From Moritella dasanensis ArB 0140 (lineage in GTDB: Bacteria > Pseudomonadota > Gammaproteobacteria > Enterobacterales > Moritellaceae), in the NCBI RefSeq assembly GCF_000276805.1, contig NZ_AKXQ01000005.1:124001-188000 (forward strand): a stretch of 64,000 bases of DNA, read 5' to 3'. A program made the translations under genes and the position numbers. Under the pieces are notes generated by a model. The model did no database searches. It saw nothing but the letters and a program-made list of their open reading frames with translations, and was not told the DNA's origin. Below are positions 8,508 through 17,647 of this stretch, piece after piece. The first letter of the stretch is position 1; every line of letters begins with the position of its first letter.

Positions 8508-8764
8508 TATCCTGCCCCTTAATGATAAGGCTTAGATGTTGAGTATAGGAAACATAGAGAGCCAGTCAATGTTGCGCTGCACAGGATATACCCTCTTAAT
8601 CATGCGGTGATTACGGCAAAACCTCATTAGGATTTCTATATCGCCTTTGTAAGTCCCTGTGTTTTTATTGATTCCCACTTTACGTTTTAAAAATAGACTT
8701 GAATCCCCCACGCATACTAGAGTAGATTAATAAAACTAACGATTATTGCACCAAGGATCAGACC

Positions 8765-9127
8765 ATGACTTACGATGAATTCAATAAATTTTGCGGGGCA
8801 TTGTCAGCCAGCACCTATGTGATGCAATGGAACAATTCGCATGTCTGGAAGATTGGCGGCAAGGTGTTCGCGATTGGTGGTTTGGGTAAAGATAAACAAC
8901 CGGCATTCATTTTTAAAACCTCCGAGCTTAACTTTGATTTTTTAAGTGAGCTCGCCGGTTATAAACCAGCCCCCTACTTTGCTTCTCGTGGCATGAAATG
9001 GATTCAGCACTACGAAAGCAAAATAGCAACGGATGAGGAGTTAAGCTATTACATTAAAGAGTCTTATCGCATCGTGTCGTTAGGGCTGACTAAGACGCTA
9101 CAAAAACAGCTCGGCTTAAATCAGTAA
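8765..9127 (+). CDS. MmcQ/YjbR-family DNA-binding-fold protein
   Basis: 120 residues, normal for YjbR. It shows the family pattern: TYDEFNKFCGAL at the start, VWKIGGKVFAIGG, PAPYFASRGMKWIQ and the C-terminal SYRIVSLGLTKTLQKQLG. The fold is CyaY-like. Members are widespread, but no biochemical function is settled. AAGGATC is 8 bases before the ATG. It is a single-gene unit. Confidence 0.85.
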   Translation: MTYDEFNKFCGALSASTYVMQWNNSHVWKIGGKVFAIGGLGKDKQPAFIFKTSELNFDFLSELAGYKPAPYFASRGMKWIQHYESKIATDEELSYYIKESYRIVSLGLTKTLQKQLGLNQ

Positions 9128-9154
9128 CGAAAAAACTCGTCAAAGCATTTAAGC

Positions 9155-9694
9155 TCAGAGTGATTCACTTAACATCAAATTCCATGAAGCCATACTTTTA
9201 AATACCGGGATAAAACCGACAGATGACACATCCCACTCAGTGCCACTCCAATAATGTTGAAGGTTAACTTTGTCGTTGTTTTTTATAGCATTAATAAAAT
9301 ACTCACGTCCTAATTTACTCGAGGGATAAACAAGCAGCTCCCCTCTTGAAATGCATTCGATAGTAAATTTTACTTTTTTATTTTCAATGACATATACATC
9401 ATAACGTTCATCAGAAAATACGGGGGATCGGCAGAACTCATCCTTATAAGCCCCCTCAACAACTAAACCAGCTTCTATTTCTCCATCACTAATTCTTAAA
9501 TAAGGCATTATTAATGAGATATTTTTCATATCACCATTTATATGATTTAAAGTAACTTTAGGACCCCAAGCTAGATCTGGGTTACCCGGTTCCATAGCCC
9601 ATTTATTCAGGTTCATACCCGAATTAAAACTTGTTGCTGAAACAGAGTAAGTAACAAATAGCAAAAAATATACAACGATGTTAATCCCAGCCAT
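9155..9694 (-). CDS. Unrecognised exported protein, third gene of the membrane-regulator module
   Basis: 179 residues. An N-terminal signal peptide (MAGINIVVYFLLFVTYSVSA) is followed by a soluble region with two cysteines (DEFCRSP, IECISRG) that could pair. No family recognised. The ATG at 9694 is chosen because GAGG lies 6 bases ahead; the ATG four codons earlier overlaps that sequence. It follows the second gene by about 29 bases and so probably shares its transcript. A periplasmic role linked to the membrane regulator upstream is suggested only by position. Confidence 0.6.
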   Translation of the reverse strand: MAGINIVVYFLLFVTYSVSATSFNSGMNLNKWAMEPGNPDLAWGPKVTLNHINGDMKNISLIMPYLRISDGEIEAGLVVEGAYKDEFCRSPVFSDERYDVYVIENKKVKFTIECISRGELLVYPSSKLGREYFINAIKNNDKVNLQHYWSGTEWDVSSVGFIPVFKSMASWNLMLSESL

Positions 9695-9723
9695 GAAATA
9701 CCTCATCAGATTAAATTCTTATT

Positions 9724-10209
9724 TTATTTTTTTGCATAACAATACAGACCGAAATTATTATTTCTAAAACAGACATTTCCCTTGTTATCTTTTACAACAT
9801 CAACCGTGATCTTATTGCCAAACCCTAATTCATCTCCGATAGTCTCCATAATCATGCCTCGGCAATCCATGTGCTTTTGATCACTGATCAAAGAGCCATC
9901 ATATAAAGTAATGTAACGAGCTAAGAGTGCTTGCGAATATTGATACTTCATCTTCACTTTAACACCCTCACAATAGGGTCTCGAAAAATCAAACTCAATC
10001 AACAATGTATCGGCATCCACAGTAAGATCAATTTTGGTCTTCACCACAGAACCACTCACCAGCTCAGTTGTTGAGTATTCACCAGCTTCTAATTTGAAGT
10101 TAGATAACCAAGTTACAAAAAAATAAGAGGAATACCCAAGACTCAATAGCGTCAGTAAATATAAAATTTTCTCACGTTTTAACTTGATATTGTTCACGCC
10201 AAATCTCAT
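9724..10209 (-). CDS. Unrecognised single-pass membrane protein paired with a ToxR/CadC-like regulator
   Basis: 161 residues from ATG 10209. One helix (about residues 14-34, ILYLLTLLSLGYSSYFFV) is followed by a periplasmic domain with cysteines in SRPYCEGV, HMDCRGM, NVCFR and LYCYAKK. The ATG comes one base after the TAA of the upstream regulator (TAAGATG), so translation is coupled. Layout and topology resemble ToxS- or TcpH-like partners of ToxR-type regulators. No sequence match to ToxS is claimed. A 24-codon upstream extension overlaps the regulator and is rejected. Confidence 0.65.
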   Translation of the reverse strand: MRFGVNNIKLKREKILYLLTLLSLGYSSYFFVTWLSNFKLEAGEYSTTELVSGSVVKTKIDLTVDADTLLIEFDFSRPYCEGVKVKMKYQYSQALLARYITLYDGSLISDQKHMDCRGMIMETIGDELGFGNKITVDVVKDNKGNVCFRNNNFGLYCYAKK

Positions 10210-10210
10210 C

Positions 10211-10990
10211 TTAGCTAGCGCCCTGTGTAGAAGTAATAACGCCAAACCAACCGTCTGCACTCTTTCGCCAGTAATATGCATTTACATTACCAAATGCTAC
10301 TAATTCATTTTTAACTCTAAATTCTTCAGCGTCATTGAACACATTGCTTTCATCCAATTTGTTCACTAAATGTGGTTTTATAGCTCTTTTAGCTAAAGAG
10401 TTTTCATGCATATGATCGTATGAATACCAACGAAAAGTAACCAATAAAGACAGGATAAATGACACTACAAAAAACGCTAACGAAGTATCAAGTCTCGTCT
10501 TTTTAATGGCGCCTATATTTTTTTTATATTTTTTCTCTAAAGGCTGTTTATCTAAAGAATGTATATTTATACTTTCAGTTTGAAGCTGAATCACTTTATT
10601 TTCATTCGCTAGCACATCATCTAAATGCACCGCGTTTCTCATGTCGATAACATTCCACTCCCTCGTAATCAAATACCCGATACGAGGTTTTGTTGAAATT
10701 AAATCATCAATACCACATTGGCGAAGCTTTTTTCTTAAAGTAGATATCACTTGAGTTAAGCTACGTGATGAATCTGAAATGATTCTTCCATCCCATAAAG
10801 TAGACATGCATCGCTCTCTGGAAACTTGTCCTTCATCTAATAATAAACAAAGTAAATCCCCCTCTATCACAGTTAAACTGGACTCATTTACATCTAAAAC
10901 GTCTCGAGATTCATGAGTGAAATTGAGTCGGTGGGGGTCTTTAAATACATCGATTGATAAAGATTCATTTTGTAATCTAAACACTAGCAA
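10211..10990 (-). CDS. Membrane-anchored winged-helix transcription regulator (ToxR/CadC/TcpP type)
   Basis: 259 residues. The cytoplasmic N-terminus is an OmpR-type winged helix (about residues 35-110: LTVIEGDLLCLLLDEG, SLTQVISTLRKKLRQCGIDD, STKPRIGYLITREW). A linker is followed by one membrane helix (TSLAFFVVSFILSLLVTF, about 168-187) and a short periplasmic tail of about 70 residues. This is the one-component, membrane-bound plan of ToxR, CadC and TcpP. There is no receiver domain. It heads a three-gene unit with a coupled membrane partner. Phased repeats upstream (11157-11256) are candidate binding sites. Signal and targets unknown. Confidence 0.85.
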   Translation of the reverse strand: MLVFRLQNESLSIDVFKDPHRLNFTHESRDVLDVNESSLTVIEGDLLCLLLDEGQVSRERCMSTLWDGRIISDSSRSLTQVISTLRKKLRQCGIDDLISTKPRIGYLITREWNVIDMRNAVHLDDVLANENKVIQLQTESINIHSLDKQPLEKKYKKNIGAIKKTRLDTSLAFFVVSFILSLLVTFRWYSYDHMHENSLAKRAIKPHLVNKLDESNVFNDAEEFRVKNELVAFGNVNAYYWRKSADGWFGVITSTQGAS

Positions 10991-11333
10991 AACATTGCTA
11001 TCCTCATATCTACTTCAATTTAAAGGGAAAGTTCATTAAACTTCAAGATCGTTATAATCACGGAACAAACTCCCAAAAGCAACTAAAACCAATGTGAAGC
11101 AGTATTTAATAACGGAAAATGACACTATAACAGTCAAATATAAAAACCAATAATATTAAATAAAGGTAAATAAAGATAAATAAAGCTGTTCGCTTAAATT
11201 ATTCGTTAATTGCATTTTTAATACTCTGCTCACTTATCTTTATTTAACCTTTATTAACACACCAAATACCTTCGAAGCACTTAGAATAGCCACTCGTAAT
11301 CACAGCTGTTTTGATAAATTAATCACCACCTTT
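10991..11333. other. AT-rich intergenic region with phased repeats
   Basis: No gene seen. The stretch separates the membrane-regulator module from a small plus-strand ORF and holds the 10-bp repeat array described separately. Confidence 0.6.
11157..11256. promoter_or_regulatory. 10-bp phased direct repeats with inverted copies
   Basis: TAAATAAAG occurs three times with exact 10-bp spacing (11157-11166, 11167-11176, 11177-11186). It appears again in the opposite orientation as TCTTTATTTA (11237-11246) followed by ACCTTTATTA (11247-11256). One-turn spacing on the same DNA face suggests cooperative protein binding, plausibly by the adjacent wHTH regulator. That is inference. Confidence 0.55.
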
Positions 11334-11603
11334 GTGCCTAGTAAAATGATCAAGATGAGAACGTTACCCATGATTAGAAAATATGCTCTTTTTTCTCAGA
11401 GTAAACCAAGAGCACACATGTCTCTTATAACTTTAACCATGCTATGCAGTGTAACTTGCATGGTTTTGTTACTATCACAAGAAGAAAATATTTTAGTATT
11501 AGAAGATACTTTAATATTAATAATTGGTTTACTTACCCCTGCATTACCTTTAATCATTTTTGCAAAAGCTGCAGAGTATAGAAGAAAATACCTACGCGAC
11601 TAA
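11334..11603 (+). CDS. Small hypothetical membrane protein
   Basis: Up to 89 residues with two hydrophobic segments (LITLTMLCSVTCMVLLLS and LILIIGLLTPALPLIIFA) and a basic tail. The listed start is GTG; ATGs at 11346, 11355 and 11370 are alternatives and no ribosome site decides. No family recognised. The coding call rests on the paired hydrophobic segments and charge pattern. Confidence 0.4.
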   Translation: MPSKMIKMRTLPMIRKYALFSQSKPRAHMSLITLTMLCSVTCMVLLLSQEENILVLEDTLILIIGLLTPALPLIIFAKAAEYRRKYLRD

Positions 11604-11742
11604 AACGATGGTTATGATATGGCTTGTCTCATTGCTACTGTAAATAAGCGATCATAGCTATATTAAAAATAAAAGTTAAAAACAAAAATCACTTTGACTT
11701 CGCTTTCGTACTAATGAATGTAAAATTCAGGATGATGGGAGG

Positions 11743-11769
11743 AGAGAACAGCTACCATCAGTGTTCTCT
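11743..11769. other. Hairpin in the gap before the DHFR-like gene
   Basis: AGAGAACA and TGTTCTCT form a perfect 8-bp stem around an 11-base loop. The T-run after it is weak, so it may or may not end the small plus-strand transcript. Confidence 0.3.
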
Positions 11770-11839
11770 TTAGTATGATGTTAGGGAGCTGTCATTACTG
11801 ACGAGGAATTAAGCTAAGGCCCTCTTCCTTAGTGCTAGC

Positions 11840-12373
11840 TTAACGAGCTCGTACAAACTGATTTTGTACAATCGTATCTAATAGTACTTCGCTGTTCATC
11901 AATTTAAAATTAACAGCTGCATCCAGATCGCCAAACAAACGAGAACCGCCACCGAGTACAACAGAGATAGTGGTAAGAATTAACTCGTCAATCATATCCG
12001 CTTGCATGAACTGTTGAATCGTGACGCCACCATCAATATACAAGCGCTTAAAACCAAGGCCATTGATATGCTCAACAACATCTTTAATGTCACCTTTAAG
12101 CAAGAAGATCTTATCCTCATAACCCTCAGGTACCGATGTTAAGGTATTACTTAATACAAATACTGGTTTTGTATACGGCCAATCAACGCCAAAACTTAAT
12201 ACCATGTCTAACGTATTGCGTCCCATCACCATGGCATCAATACGCTCAACGAATGCCTCGTAACCCATGTCATCACCATCAGGATTCGGGATCATGTGTA
12301 ACCAATCTATACTGCCTTGCTTATCTGCGATAAACCCATCTAAACTTGTTGCTATAAAAACGCTATTCGACAT
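11840..12373 (-). CDS. Dihydrofolate-reductase-like protein (RibD C-terminal domain family)
   Basis: 177 residues of the RibD_C/DHFR fold. Visible marks are FIATSLDGFIADKQGSIDWL at the start, MVMGRNTLDMVL, the glycine pair LYIDGGVTIQQF and ISVVLGGGSRLFG. Many bacteria carry such YyaP/YwjB-like proteins, and their substrates are unknown. GGAG 6 bases before ATG 12373 sets the start. It is divergent from the TetR regulator of the RND operon and may share its operator. Confidence 0.85.
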   Translation of the reverse strand: MSNSVFIATSLDGFIADKQGSIDWLHMIPNPDGDDMGYEAFVERIDAMVMGRNTLDMVLSFGVDWPYTKPVFVLSNTLTSVPEGYEDKIFLLKGDIKDVVEHINGLGFKRLYIDGGVTIQQFMQADMIDELILTTISVVLGGGSRLFGDLDAAVNFKLMNSEVLLDTIVQNQFVRAR

Positions 12374-12423
12374 CTTATGCTCCACTATTTTATACTTAAG
12401 TTTCATTTAAACATTTTATATTA

Positions 12424-12508
12424 CCTAATTTATCCAAAATGGCAAAAATGGGAAATTAATCATCTGGATAATTTAGGCAAACAGGTTCAAAATTATCCAC
12501 TAGATTAA
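12424..12508. promoter_or_regulatory. Candidate TetR operator array in the divergent promoter region
   Basis: TTAATCATCTGGATAATTT (12456-12474) and AAATTATCCACTAGATTAA (12490-12508) are near inverted copies with matching outer and inner parts. A further related arm CCTAATTTATCC is at 12424-12435 and mirrors GGATAATTTAGG at 12465-12476. The site lies between the divergent DHFR-like and TetR genes. Binding by that TetR protein is inferred from position. Confidence 0.5.
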
Positions 12509-12525
12509 TTAATAATGGCGCACAT

Positions 12526-13206
12526 ATGGACAGTAGTAATAACAAGGACGAAGCCCTGGCTAGAAATATAGGCAGACCAACCAAATCTTCCGACACTAAC
12601 ATCCGTCAGCATTTAATGACGGTGGCATTTGATCTATTCGCCGATAATGATTACAACCAAGTCAGCACCCGGAAAATTGCCATTGCCGCCAATACCACAC
12701 CAGCCATGATCCGCTATTATTTTCAAAACAAAGAAGGCCTGTTTCATGCCGCTATGTCACAGTACCGTCAGCCAATACTTGATACATTAAAACAATACGC
12801 CGCGAAGCCATCACTCGAAAATCTGCATCATATTTTTACGATTTACTATACTACAATGCAAGAAAACAAAAACTTACAGCATATTGTCCGACGTAATATG
12901 CTCAGTAAAAATAACCCGCAAATCAAAGCGCATATAATTCAAGAAGGGCCGCAGCAAACCTTTAAATTAATTAACACCATGCTGGCTCGATTACAAACCA
13001 AGGGCGATATCAAACCAGAGCTGGACCCGGAGTTATTAACCATCCAATTCCTTAGCCTGTGCATTTACCCTTGTGCATTTAAACCGTTATTAACCCAGAT
13101 TATTTCGACCAAAATGGACATGGCATTTTACCAAAACCTCGCCCAGCAGAACTATAATATGTTAATTAATTCAATTACAACGGAGAAATATAATGCAGAA
13201 ATCTAA
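12526..13206 (+). CDS. TetR/AcrR-family repressor of the RND efflux operon
   Basis: 226 residues. N-terminal TetR HTH: FDLFADNDYNQVSTRKIAIAANTTPAMIRYYFQNKEGLF at about residues 38-76, with a helical ligand-binding C-terminal region. Its last 14 bases overlap the start of the membrane fusion protein, so regulator and pump are one operon. This is the normal layout for local repressors of RND pumps. Ligand unknown. Confidence 0.9.
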   Translation: MDSSNNKDEALARNIGRPTKSSDTNIRQHLMTVAFDLFADNDYNQVSTRKIAIAANTTPAMIRYYFQNKEGLFHAAMSQYRQPILDTLKQYAAKPSLENLHHIFTIYYTTMQENKNLQHIVRRNMLSKNNPQIKAHIIQEGPQQTFKLINTMLARLQTKGDIKPELDPELLTIQFLSLCIYPCAFKPLLTQIISTKMDMAFYQNLAQQNYNMLINSITTEKYNAEI

Positions 13207-14524
13207 GTTGATGTGGCTACCAATTGGCGTTGCTGCGGGGCTAGGTATCATGGCCATTAATAATTTCATCATGAAGCAAGACGTTGTATTGGAAGTAATT
13301 GAACCTGCCCACAGTGTCTACATTACCCAGATTACGCAACAGAACATTGCCCCCGCTGTAAAAGGTTATGGCAATGTCATTGCGAAGAATAAGTGGCAAG
13401 GTATCACGGAAGTCAGCGGTAAAGTAATTTACAAAAATGAACAACTACAACGTGGTACCTTCATTAATGCCGGTATCGAACTGCTGCGTATCGATCCCGC
13501 CTCTTATGAATTAAACCTGAAAACGGCACAAGCAAACTTAGACAATATTAGTTCGGAAGTGGAAAAACTGGATATTGAAGCACAACGCCTGACGCGCTCA
13601 TACCAAGTCGAAAGTAAAACCTTGGCACTGGAAGAAAAAGAATACCAACGTAATATCAAACTAAACAAAAAAGGCACTATTTCGGCATCGAGCCTAGAGC
13701 AACAAGAGCGTGTGGTATACAACACCCAACTGCAATTAAATGATTTAAAAGCCCAAGTAAAACAAGTACCCGCATTAAGAAGATCACTCGAAGCGCAACT
13801 ATCACAAGCACAAAGCCAAATCGATCAAGCCAAACTGGATTTAGAACACACCATCATTACCATGCCATTTAACGGCCGCATTATTGATGTGAGCGCCGAG
13901 TTACAACAATTTGTAGCTACCGGCACCAGCCTGATTCTAGCTCATGATGTATCGAAATTAGAAGTCGAAGCGAAAATGCCGACGAGTCAACTTAGCCGCC
14001 TAATGCACAGCTTAAAACAAGATAGAAATGTGTTAGATAATCTGAACTCGGTGCCTGATATATCGATTGCTAATTTAACGGCGCGTATTACCCTGCGAAA
14101 CTCATCATCAGAAACCCATTGGCAAGGTAAAGTAACGCGCATTCTCGGTGAAATTGACGCCCGTTTAGGCACTGCAGGATTAGTGGTGGAAGTCGACTTT
14201 GATTTCCTCGAATTTATTAAACGCAATGATCCCAATGACAGTCCGATTATCTCGGGCATGTTTGTTGAAGTGACCGTCAATGGACAGCAGCAACCCCAAT
14301 TAACCGTGCCATTAGCCGCCTTACACAATAACCGTTTATATCTACTGGATGCAGACAACAGACTGCAATTAAAAACCGTCGATGTATTGTTTATTCGCGA
14401 CCAAGTAGCAGCGATTAAAGCGCCAGGTCTGCAGGATGGTCAACAAGTCGTGTTATCTGACATTATCCCTGTGGCCAATGGTTTAAAGCTAGCGCCAACC
14501 GTATGGACAGAGGATAAAGAATAA
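13193..14524 (+). CDS. RND efflux periplasmic adaptor (membrane fusion protein)
   Basis: 443 residues. N-terminal membrane anchor, then the HlyD/AcrA layout: a barrel-sandwich half, a coiled-coil hairpin (about residues 105-220, rich in Q, E, K with QAQSQIDQAKLDLEHT), the second lipoyl half (TIITMPFNGRIIDVSAELQQFV) and beta-barrel domains. GGAG 7 bases before the ATG supports the start, which lies inside the tetR end. It ends one base into the permease start (TAATGA). It links the pump to an outer-membrane channel, which is not encoded here. Confidence 0.92.
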   Translation: MQKSKLMWLPIGVAAGLGIMAINNFIMKQDVVLEVIEPAHSVYITQITQQNIAPAVKGYGNVIAKNKWQGITEVSGKVIYKNEQLQRGTFINAGIELLRIDPASYELNLKTAQANLDNISSEVEKLDIEAQRLTRSYQVESKTLALEEKEYQRNIKLNKKGTISASSLEQQERVVYNTQLQLNDLKAQVKQVPALRRSLEAQLSQAQSQIDQAKLDLEHTIITMPFNGRIIDVSAELQQFVATGTSLILAHDVSKLEVEAKMPTSQLSRLMHSLKQDRNVLDNLNSVPDISIANLTARITLRNSSSETHWQGKVTRILGEIDARLGTAGLVVEVDFDFLEFIKRNDPNDSPIISGMFVEVTVNGQQQPQLTVPLAALHNNRLYLLDADNRLQLKTVDVLFIRDQVAAIKAPGLQDGQQVVLSDIIPVANGLKLAPTVWTEDKE

Positions 14525-17500
14525 TGATCAATTTCTTTACCAAACACCCTACTGCCGCCAATTTATTAATGGTGATGTTCCTCGCTCTCGGCGCGATCAC
14601 GCTCCCCGATATGAAACGAGAAACATTTCCCGACTTCTCGGTGACGATAGCCCAGATCACAGTGCCCTATCCTGGCGCGAGTCCTGAAGATGTCGAACAA
14701 GCCATTTGTTTACCCATGGAAGACGCGCTTGATGGTATCAATAACCTTAAAAAACTAACCTGTAGCGCCAGCGAAGGCGTGGCGGTCACTACTGCGGAAA
14801 TGAGTCATGACGGTAATGGCACCACTTTTATCTCGGATATCAAAACCGAAGTCGATGCGATTGACCAATTTCCCGATGAAGTGGAAACCACCATCGTAAA
14901 AGAGCTAATGACCTATGACAATGTGGTCAGTCTGGTGATTTACAGTGACATGGAAAAACAAGAACTCAAGCTCTATGCCGAAGATGTTAAGCGCCGCCTT
15001 AAACGGCTGAAAGGCATTGCGCAAGTAGACATTAATGGTTTTTCTGATCCGCAGTTGCGTGTTGAACTTGATTTAATCGCCCTGCGTCAGCTCAATGTGT
15101 CAGTGCAAGATGTTGCGAATCAAATTGCCAAACAGAATGTAAAAATGCCCAGTGGTAACTTAAATACCCCAAGCAGTACTATTTTATTACGTTTCGATGC
15201 GCAGCGTTATACCCCACGCGAACTCGGTGAAATCATCGTTTTAAGTAACGAAGATGGCAGCAAAGTACAGTTAAAAGACATCGCCACCATCACCCAGCGC
15301 TTTGAATTAGACGAAGCAAAAATAACGGTCAATGGTAAAGAAGGTACCATGCTCGATATTAAAAAATCGAAAGCCGATGATTCGCTCAATGTACTCGAAG
15401 AAGTAAAACAATTTATTGAAAACGAAAAACTGCAAACACCTGATACAGTACAGTTCTCGCTAACCAAAGACATGGCGTCAATCGCCAAAGACCGTCTTGA
15501 TCTGTTGTTATCGAACGGTTGGCAAGGTTTCATTCTGGTGTTCTTAGTCATGTGGTTATTCTTCCCTTGGCGTTATGCTATTTGGGTGGCGATGGGCTTA
15601 CCGGTTTCTTTCCTTGCCAGTATGTACGTGCTGTCATTGGTGGGCATTAGTTTAAACTTGATGTCGATGGTGGCGCTGTTGGTCGCAATTGGTTTGTTGA
15701 TGGATGACGCCATTGTATTATCCGAAAGTGTCGCCCATGAATTAACGAAAACTACCGATAAACTCCAAGGTATTGTCAATGGCGTTAACCGCGTTAAAAA
15801 CGGCGTATTTTCGTCGTTCTTAACCACAGTCGCTATTTTTGGTTCACTGGCATTTCTTGAAGGCGACATGGGCGAAGTACTTAAAGTTATTCCGATAACC
15901 TTAGTGATCACCCTGAGTGTGTCTTTAATTGAAGCATTTTTCATCTTGCCGCATCACTTGTATGCCTCGGTTAAAGATGTCGACGACAGTATTGCTGAAA
16001 ACAGTTTCAAAGGCCGCTTTAATAAAAAATTCGAACACTTTCAATTCAATCTCCTGCCGAAGGTCATTGGTGCGGTTATCGACCGTCGTTACATGGTCAC
16101 AGCTGGGGTTATCGCGTTATTCATCGCCACTATTTCGCTAGCATCCAGTGGTTTATTACGCTTTTCGGCCTTTCCAGAAGTAGAAGGCGACTGGGTACAA
16201 ATATCGCTCATGATGCCACCGGGGACCCCCTTACAGAAAACTGATAACGTGGTCGCGGGTATTACTGATGATATTAAAATAACCAGTGCCCAGTTTGGTG
16301 AACAACCCGACAATGAAGCATTGCTAAGATATATCACAGTACAAAGCGGCACAAACCCTGACGCAGGTGAAACTGGTGAACATGTCGCAACGATCTTTAT
16401 CGACCTGCTAACATCGGAAAAAAGAACAACACGCATGGCCGATTATTTAGCGGCGCTGCAACAACAGATTGGCGTGATTCCGGGCGTCACCAACCTTATT
16501 ATCCGAGAACCGGCAATGGGACCTGCTGGTCGCGCCATTGATATTGAATTAAGTCACCCGCAGATCCAGACCTTAAAAGATGCAGGTAATGAACTAGCAC
16601 AATACCTTGCCCAATTCAATGGTGTGAGCAACATCATTACCAACCTTCGTGATGGTAAACCAGAGCTACGAATGTCATTACTGCCCGGTGCCGAGACATT
16701 TGGTGTTACCGGCCAAGACATCGCGATGCAACTGCGTGCTGCATTTTTTGGGATCACCGTTGATGAGTTACAGATCGGCAGTGAAAATGTGGAATTAGAT
16801 GTACGGTTAGCAGAAAAATACCGTTCTGACCTGGCTTATTATGAAGATTTCCCTTTCACACTTGCTGATGGTAGCCAAGTGCCACTTGCCAGTATTGTTA
16901 ATGTTGAATGGGGCCGAGGGGTGAGCCAGTTAAATCGCATTAATAATATTCGAACCATGTCGTTACAAGGTGATATAGACAAAGAACAAGCCAATACCGT
17001 TGAGCTGATGGCAAGCATGCAGAAAGACTTTGTCCCACTGCTCATCCAGAAATACCCTGGTATTGAAGTGCGCTTAGGCGGTGAAGTGGAATCCACAGCT
17101 GAGACGGGTAACTCGATGATAAAAAGTTTCTCAATTGGCTTGTTCGTGGTCTTTGCCATCTTAAGCTTCCAATTCCGCAGTTATGTTGAACCTATCATTG
17201 TCATGGTCGCCATTCCACTGGCTTTGATTGGGGTATTTTGGGGACATTTCATGTTGAATTATGACCTCACCATGCCGTCAATGCTGGGCTTTACCTCATT
17301 AGCTGGGATCGTAGTCAATAACTCCATCTTGCTGGTGCAATTTATCAAAGAAAACTTGGTGAAGAGTAACGATATTAGGCAAGCGGCGATACATGCAACG
17401 ACTAATCGTATCCGCGCCATTTTGATCACAACGGCAACAACGACAGCGGGATTAATGCCAATATTACTTGAACAAAGTATTCAAGCACAGGTGATAATCC

Positions 17501-17634
17501 CACTGGTGGTGGCGTTGATTTTTGGTCTATTAGCCTCAACGTTATTAATCATTCTAGTGTTACCGGCTTTCTATGGCATCTTAGATGACTTTGGCTTAAC
17601 CGAGCGCCATAACGAAGGTCATAGCGAAGGGTAA
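14524..17634 (+). CDS. RND-family efflux permease (AcrB/MexB-like superfamily)
   Basis: 1036 residues, full length for RND transporters. Twelve helices in two halves with large periplasmic loops. Helix 4 holds the proton-relay pair in LLMDDAIVLSESV. Other family marks are VTVPYPGASPEDVEQAI near the N-terminus and LAGIVVNNSILLVQFI in the second half. The operon has its own TetR and adaptor but no outer-membrane factor, so a TolC-type channel elsewhere is expected. Substrates cannot be read from sequence. Confidence 0.93.
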   Translation: MINFFTKHPTAANLLMVMFLALGAITLPDMKRETFPDFSVTIAQITVPYPGASPEDVEQAICLPMEDALDGINNLKKLTCSASEGVAVTTAEMSHDGNGTTFISDIKTEVDAIDQFPDEVETTIVKELMTYDNVVSLVIYSDMEKQELKLYAEDVKRRLKRLKGIAQVDINGFSDPQLRVELDLIALRQLNVSVQDVANQIAKQNVKMPSGNLNTPSSTILLRFDAQRYTPRELGEIIVLSNEDGSKVQLKDIATITQRFELDEAKITVNGKEGTMLDIKKSKADDSLNVLEEVKQFIENEKLQTPDTVQFSLTKDMASIAKDRLDLLLSNGWQGFILVFLVMWLFFPWRYAIWVAMGLPVSFLASMYVLSLVGISLNLMSMVALLVAIGLLMDDAIVLSESVAHELTKTTDKLQGIVNGVNRVKNGVFSSFLTTVAIFGSLAFLEGDMGEVLKVIPITLVITLSVSLIEAFFILPHHLYASVKDVDDSIAENSFKGRFNKKFEHFQFNLLPKVIGAVIDRRYMVTAGVIALFIATISLASSGLLRFSAFPEVEGDWVQISLMMPPGTPLQKTDNVVAGITDDIKITSAQFGEQPDNEALLRYITVQSGTNPDAGETGEHVATIFIDLLTSEKRTTRMADYLAALQQQIGVIPGVTNLIIREPAMGPAGRAIDIELSHPQIQTLKDAGNELAQYLAQFNGVSNIITNLRDGKPELRMSLLPGAETFGVTGQDIAMQLRAAFFGITVDELQIGSENVELDVRLAEKYRSDLAYYEDFPFTLADGSQVPLASIVNVEWGRGVSQLNRINNIRTMSLQGDIDKEQANTVELMASMQKDFVPLLIQKYPGIEVRLGGEVESTAETGNSMIKSFSIGLFVVFAILSFQFRSYVEPIIVMVAIPLALIGVFWGHFMLNYDLTMPSMLGFTSLAGIVVNNSILLVQFIKENLVKSNDIRQAAIHATTNRIRAILITTATTTAGLMPILLEQSIQAQVIIPLVVALIFGLLASTLLIILVLPAFYGILDDFGLTERHNEGHSEG

Positions 17635-17647
17635 ACATTTGAAAGCG

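Noticed and set aside
9695-9706. Start of the exported protein at 9706
   Set aside because: That ATG overlaps the GAGG ribosome site; the next ATG at 9694 has proper spacing.
11809-11843. Inverted repeat at the end of the DHFR-like gene as a terminator
   Set aside because: The stem is interrupted and no U-run follows on the minus strand.
15207-17159. Several minus-strand open frames inside the RND permease
   Set aside because: They are antisense shadows of a clearly coding 1036-residue gene.
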